Below are positions 13,816-17,087 of a DNA stretch of 17,087 nucleotides, piece by piece (positions within the stretch are counted from its first letter, which is position 1; every line of letters starts with the position of its first letter). A model generated the notes under the pieces. The model worked only from the letters and a program-made list of their open reading frames with translations. It searched no databases and was not told the DNA's origin. A program made the translations under genes and the position numbers. Source of the DNA: Oscillibacter sp. UBA6647 (GTDB lineage: Bacteria > Bacillota > Clostridia > Oscillospirales > Oscillospiraceae); contig DKLF01000108.1 in NCBI GenBank assembly GCA_002455655.1, positions 1 to 17,087 on the forward strand, read 5' to 3'.

Positions 13816-14658
13816 TTACTTGCAGCACTTGCAGTAGTTTTTCGTCTCCTCGTAGGTTTCGCAGCGGCTGACCGTGTTGGGCGGGAAGAACTCGCCCACA
13901 GGGAAGCTGATGTTGCGGAACAGGCCGCATGGGTCTTGGGCGGGGTCGGTTCCACCGGAACCGGAGCACTCCTTCTGGGGCATGCAGTAGTCGTACACGG
14001 GGATCAGCAACTGTGTATCCCGCTCCAGCCGCACGATGGAGAACTGGCCCAGAGTGACGTACACTCTCCGCCCGTCCTCGCCGGAACTGAGCTCGCCGTC
14101 GAAATAGTCGCTGATAAACGTCGGAATTTCGCACAGGTCGCAGTCGCAGGGACGGCAGCCGCACACGTCTACCAGCTTCGCGTCCAGCACGATGGGGTCG
14201 ACAGCCTCAACCACTGCGGTGGGCGCACTCCCGGTACGCAGGCACTGGCTATCCACGGTGCAGGTATCAGAGGAGAAAACTCTGGCGCCGCCCTCGCTGC
14301 CAAACAGCAGGACGCGTTTGTCGAACACACACAAACCTTCCACGGTCACGGGACTTGGCGTGCACAGGTATGCCTGGAGCGTCACCTGATAGAAAAATCG
14401 CATGTCGACGGTGTAGCAGCCTCGGTTGAAGGTCACCGGCTCCACGTCTACGTACACATAAAGCAGCTTTGCGGTGCCGCCCTTCAGAGAAACCGCGCGA
14501 TTGAGGACATCCACGTACTGCAGCTTGGGATAGAAGCGCAAGTCTTCGATACAATCCTTGTCTTTGCACGAGTCAAAAATCTTCTTGGTGTGAATGCAAA
14601 CCGCCTCGCGGATGCAGCGAGAGTCATCCACAGGTCCGGGCATGATCTTTTCAGGCAT
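13816..14658 (-). CDS. Cysteine-rich protein of unknown function
   Basis: A 280-residue protein I do not recognise by name. It has about 21 cysteines (7.5 percent), with clusters at SCKDKDC near 30-36, CGCRPCDCDLC in the middle, and NYCKCCK at the extreme C-terminus. There is no signal peptide and no membrane helix. A central block (LYVYVDVEPVTFNRGCYTVD, then GLCVFDKRVLLFGSEGG) looks like a conserved beta-rich domain. It is a single gene with its own TAGGAGGT site at 6 nt from ATG 14658, isolated by terminators on both sides and directly upstream of the spoIIIA operon. Spore coat or exosporium proteins are often this cysteine-rich, so a spore role is possible, but this is inference only. A metal-binding protein is an alternative. 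Confidence 0.85.
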   Translation of the reverse strand: MPEKIMPGPVDDSRCIREAVCIHTKKIFDSCKDKDCIEDLRFYPKLQYVDVLNRAVSLKGGTAKLLYVYVDVEPVTFNRGCYTVDMRFFYQVTLQAYLCTPSPVTVEGLCVFDKRVLLFGSEGGARVFSSDTCTVDSQCLRTGSAPTAVVEAVDPIVLDAKLVDVCGCRPCDCDLCEIPTFISDYFDGELSSGEDGRRVYVTLGQFSIVRLERDTQLLIPVYDYCMPQKECSGSGGTDPAQDPCGLFRNISFPVGEFFPPNTVSRCETYEETKNYCKCCK

Positions 14659-14731
14659 TGCAATACCTCCTATTTAAGTAGCTGTGAAAGAAAATTTCTT
14701 TCAGTCCAGTCTATGCTTCCCGGGAAAAAAA

Positions 14732-14763
14732 GTGAGTGGGCCGGAAAATGTCCCGGCCCGCTC
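14732..14763 (-). terminator. Second hairpin terminator between tsf and the cysteine-rich gene
   Basis: An 11-bp GC-rich stem (14734-14744 with 14753-14763, one G-U pair) with an 8-nt loop, followed on the minus strand by AC and seven T residues (14731-14725). It would stop any read-through past the tsf terminator, or end an unseen short transcript between 14764 and 14845. Confidence 0.7.
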
Positions 14764-14843
14764 AAAAAAACAGGAAATTCAACCGTCATTCCCATGGGGA
14801 CAGACTGTTTTTTCGCATAATTCCGGATGGTAAAGCCCATACG

Positions 14844-14883
14844 GAAAAAGCACGGCGACAGGAGCTTTTCCTGTCGCCGTGCT
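14844..14883 (-). terminator. Terminator of the rpsB-tsf operon
   Basis: A perfect 15-bp stem (14849-14863 with 14869-14883) with a 5-nt loop and a run of T residues on the minus strand (14848-14844), 36 nt after the tsf stop. Confidence 0.93.
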
Positions 14884-14918
14884 CTTTATCTTTAATAAAA
14901 TAGATTTCCGAAAAGAAA

Positions 14919-15836
14919 TTAGCCCTTCACCATGGAAGCGATCTCGTCGGCAAAGTTCTCCTGCTTCTTCTCAATGCCCTCGCCCTTTTCAAAGCGGGCG
15001 GCGGAGACAAACGCGACAGAGCCGCCCAGCGCCTTGGCGGAAGCAGCGATATAGCCCTCCACGGTCATGCTGCCGTCCTTCACAAACTCCTGCTGCAACA
15101 GGCAGTTTTCCTCGTAGAACTTGTTCAGCTTGCCGGAGGCGATCTTCTCCTTCACCGCGTCGGGCTTGGAAGCCATCTTGGGGTCGTTGGCCATCTGGGC
15201 CACGAGAATCTTCATCTCCTCGTCCAGAATCTCCTGAGAAACCTCAGACTTGTCCCAGAAGCGGGGATTCAGCGCGGCGATCTGCATAGCCACGTCCTTA
15301 CCCACGGCCTCCACCTTCTCGGCGGGCAAGTCAGTCTTGAAGTTCACCAGCACACCGATTTTACCGCCGGCATGGACATAGGGAACGGAGATGCCTTCGG
15401 CAAAACGGATGAAACGGCGGACCTTGATGTTCTCGCCGATGACCAGCACCATCTCCTGCTGCTGCTGGGTGACGGTGAGATCACTGCCATCGTACTTGCA
15501 CTCCATCAGCGCGTCCAGATCGGCGGGATTCTGCTTTGCCACCGTGGCGGCCACGCCCTTGACGAAATCCACAAACTTCTCGTTCTTGCCCACGAAGTCC
15601 GTCTCGGCGTTCACCTCAACCAGAGCGCCCACGCCGTCGATTACCTCTGCCAGGGCCACGCCTTCGGCAGCGATGCGGCCGGCCTTCTTCGCGGAAGCAG
15701 CCATGCCCTTTTCACGCAGCCATTCAACGGCCTTGTCAATGTCGCCGTCGGTGGCGGCCAAAGCCTTCTTGCAGTCCATCATACCCACGCCAGTCATTTC
15801 GCGCAGGTTCTTTACGTCAGTAGCTGTAATAGCCAT
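14919..15836 (-). CDS. tsf: Elongation factor Ts
   Basis: A 305-residue guanine nucleotide exchange factor that regenerates EF-Tu-GTP. The N-terminal UBA-like domain (about 4-43) has LREMTGVGMMDCKKAL. The EF-Tu contact motif TDFV lies at 79-82, here followed by GKN where ARN is more usual. Then come the two core subdomains, including VAMQIAALNPRF. ATG 15836 is preceded by GGAGG. It follows rpsB by 54 nt in the nearly universal rpsB-tsf order and ends before a strong terminator. Confidence 0.97.
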   Translation of the reverse strand: MAITATDVKNLREMTGVGMMDCKKALAATDGDIDKAVEWLREKGMAASAKKAGRIAAEGVALAEVIDGVGALVEVNAETDFVGKNEKFVDFVKGVAATVAKQNPADLDALMECKYDGSDLTVTQQQQEMVLVIGENIKVRRFIRFAEGISVPYVHAGGKIGVLVNFKTDLPAEKVEAVGKDVAMQIAALNPRFWDKSEVSQEILDEEMKILVAQMANDPKMASKPDAVKEKIASGKLNKFYEENCLLQQEFVKDGSMTVEGYIAASAKALGGSVAFVSAARFEKGEGIEKKQENFADEIASMVKG

Positions 15837-15890
15837 CTTCGTTTTTCCTCCAATTTTGATGATTAGATATACCCGTGCCGGGGAGCCGTC

Positions 15891-16634
15891 TTACTGGGCG
15901 GACTCGGCTGCGGGAGCCTCGGCGGCAGCGTCCTCCATCTGCTCGCCCTGACGGCCTTCCAGCATGGCGTTTGCCATGATGGAGGAGATCAGCTTGATGG
16001 CGCGGATGGCGTCGTCGTTGCCGGGGATGACGTAATCAATCTCATCGGGATCGCAGTTGGTATCGGCAATCGCCACCACGGGGATGCCCAGCTTGTGGGC
16101 CTCGGCAATGGCGTTGCGCTCCTTGCGGGTATCCACAATAAACAGCGCGCCGGGAAGAGTCTTCATGTTCTCCACGCCGCCCAGATACTTCTCAAGCTTC
16201 GCAATTTCGCCCAGGTGCTTCATGACTTCCTTCTTGGGGAGCATGTCGAAGGTGCCGTCCTCCTGCATGGTCTTGAGCTGATGCAGACGGTCCACGCGGG
16301 TACGCATGGTCTTGAAGTTGGTCATCATGCCGCCAAGCCAGCGGGCATTCACAAAATACTGGCCGCAGCGCTGGGCCTCCTCGCGAATGGCGTCCTGCGC
16401 CTGCTTCTTGGTGCCCACGAACAGCAGGCTCTTGCCGTCGGCGGAGAGATCGCGGACAAAGTTGTACGCCTCTTCCAGCTTGCGGACGGTCTTCTGCAGG
16501 TCCACGATATAGATGCCGTTGCGCTCGGTATAGATATAGGGAGCCATCTTGGGGTTCCACCGACGGGTCTGATGCCCGAAGTGGACGCCTGCCTCCAGCA
16601 GGGATTTCATGGATACGATGCTAGAATTTGCCAT
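15891..16634 (-). CDS. rpsB: 30S ribosomal protein S2
   Basis: A 247-residue small-subunit protein. Clear S2 signatures are LLEAGVHFGHQTRRWNPKM at 12-30, LLFVGTKKQAQDAI, NARWLGGMMTN, and the C-terminal GIPVVAIADTNCDPDEIDYV. The last 17 residues form an acidic, alanine-rich tail, common in this group. ATG 16634 follows TTGGAGGA at 9 nt. It is the first gene of the rpsB-tsf operon, with a leader of about 107 nt that may fold. Confidence 0.98.
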   Translation of the reverse strand: MANSSIVSMKSLLEAGVHFGHQTRRWNPKMAPYIYTERNGIYIVDLQKTVRKLEEAYNFVRDLSADGKSLLFVGTKKQAQDAIREEAQRCGQYFVNARWLGGMMTNFKTMRTRVDRLHQLKTMQEDGTFDMLPKKEVMKHLGEIAKLEKYLGGVENMKTLPGALFIVDTRKERNAIAEAHKLGIPVVAIADTNCDPDEIDYVIPGNDDAIRAIKLISSIMANAMLEGRQGEQMEDAAAEAPAAESAQ

Positions 16635-16688
16635 GACTTAAGTTCCTCCAAAATATAAATTTAGTTTACCCTCTGGCGCTTCATCCCA

Positions 16689-16719
16689 TCCGCCAGTTTC
16701 CGAAGGAAACACAGACGGA
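16689..16719 (-). promoter_or_regulatory. Folded element in the rpsB leader
   Basis: On the minus strand TCCGTC (16719-16714) pairs with GGCGGA (16694-16689), and inside it GTTTCC (16710-16705) pairs with GGAAAC (16701-16696), giving a two-part hairpin with a small internal loop. It sits in the 5' leader of rpsB, where ribosomal protein operons often carry autoregulatory RNA structures. No T run follows, so it is not a terminator. Function is inferred. Confidence 0.4.
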
Positions 16720-16748
16720 CAGTCCACCACCATGCGTAGTGCTGTAAT

Positions 16749-16777
16749 ATGATACCACAGGATTCCCCTCGGTGCAA
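16749..16777 (-). promoter_or_regulatory. Sigma-A promoter of rpsB-tsf
   Basis: On the minus strand TTGCAC (16777-16772) and TATCAT (16754-16749) are 17 nt apart, each close to the sigma-A consensus. The predicted start near 16742 gives a leader of about 107 nt. Confidence 0.82.
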
Positions 16778-16800
16778 GAGCTTTTTATGAAAACAGGAAG

Positions 16801-16828
16801 AAAAATCCCGGGATTCCCCGGGATTTTT
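16801..16828 (-). terminator. Terminator of the chemotaxis receptor gene
   Basis: A perfect 12-bp stem (16801-16812 with 16817-16828) with a 4-nt loop. Its A/T ends give a U run in the minus-strand transcript. It lies 39 nt after the stop at 16868 and just upstream of the rpsB promoter. Confidence 0.9.
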
Positions 16829-16867
16829 CCGTTTCTTTGTATTTTGCAGCCGTTTCTCTTCCGAAAC

Positions 16868-17087
16868 TCAATATTTGGAAGCCGCACCGCCTGCCATCGG
16901 CTCCCTCTGAGCCGAACTGACGGAGCGCTCTTCCACCGGGGCAGGGCGTGCGCCGGTCGCGGGTGCTTCTTCTCCATCGACAAATTTGAACTGCCCCACC
17001 AGCTCCTTGAGCATCTGCGCCTGCGCGGACATCTCCTCGCTGGCGGCAGCACTTTCCTCGCTGGTTGCGGAGTTGTTCTGCACCACA
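16868..17087 (-). CDS. Methyl-accepting chemotaxis protein, C-terminal fragment (cut by window edge)
   Basis: The last 72 or so codons of a chemoreceptor. VVQNNSATSEESAAASEEMS followed by AQAQMLKELVGQFKF is the distal end of the signalling coiled coil, where one methylation helix and the exit to the C-terminal tail lie in clostridial receptors. The tail is about 35 residues, rich in Pro, Ala, Glu and Arg, and ends ASKY. It lacks the NWETF-type CheR pentapeptide of enteric receptors. The sensor domain is outside the window, so the ligand is unknown. Confidence 0.9.
   Translation of the reverse strand, partial: VVQNNSATSEESAAASEEMSAQAQMLKELVGQFKFVDGEEAPATGARPAPVEERSVSSAQREPMAGGAASKY

Noticed and set aside
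13703..14164. N-terminal extension of spoIIIAA
   Set aside because: It crosses a strong terminator and another gene; the start at 13702 has an excellent ribosome binding site and gives the family's length.

Overview
The window reads as a GC-rich, endospore-forming member of the Clostridia, probably near the Oscillospiraceae (Oscillibacter or Flavonifractor type). This is inferred from a complete spoIIIA operon, Firmicutes-type gene order and protein style; no marker gene was compared. All recognised genes lie on the minus strand, so transcription runs from high to low coordinates.

Layout from upstream (right) to downstream (left). 17087-16868 is the C-terminal end of a methyl-accepting chemotaxis protein with its terminator. 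16777-14849 is the rpsB-tsf unit (ribosomal protein S2, EF-Ts), with a sigma-A promoter, a folded leader and a strong terminator. 14763-13774 is a cysteine-rich protein of unknown function, isolated between terminators. 13702-9042 is the eight-gene spoIIIA operon (AA to AH), which encodes the mother-cell part of the SpoIIIA-SpoIIQ channel; a candidate sigma-E promoter precedes it. 9038-8061 is a short unit of an Asp23 family protein and nusB, ending in a terminator. 8019-5692 is xseA-xseB-ispA. 5641-4960 is a promoter followed by a roughly 620-nt non-coding RNA gene that I identify as OLE RNA. 4897-1 is oapA-dxs-tlyA-nadK-argR-recN (recN is cut by the window edge).

The main result is the OLE (ornate, large, extremophilic) RNA locus. 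The 794-nt gap between ispA and dxs/oapA holds no credible protein gene. It has its own consensus-like promoter and dense hairpins, its two ends can pair with each other, and it is followed directly by a small basic four-helix membrane protein of the DUF21-like OapA type. This is the classic OLE context (isoprenoid genes ispA and dxs, nusB, xse, tlyA, argR, recN). OLE and OapA are known to form a membrane-associated ribonucleoprotein complex of unclear biochemical role, tied to stress and Mg2+ homeostasis in Bacillus halodurans.

Against the Bacillus subtilis order (spoIIIA-accB-accC-yqhY-nusB-folD-xseA-xseB-ispA-dxs-yqxC-ahrC-recN), accB, accC and folD are missing here, and OLE-oapA and nadK are extra. 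Where folD would lie there is instead an intrinsic terminator between nusB and xseA. Most genes within each unit overlap or nearly touch (ATGA, GTGA, TGATG junctions), which suggests translational coupling.
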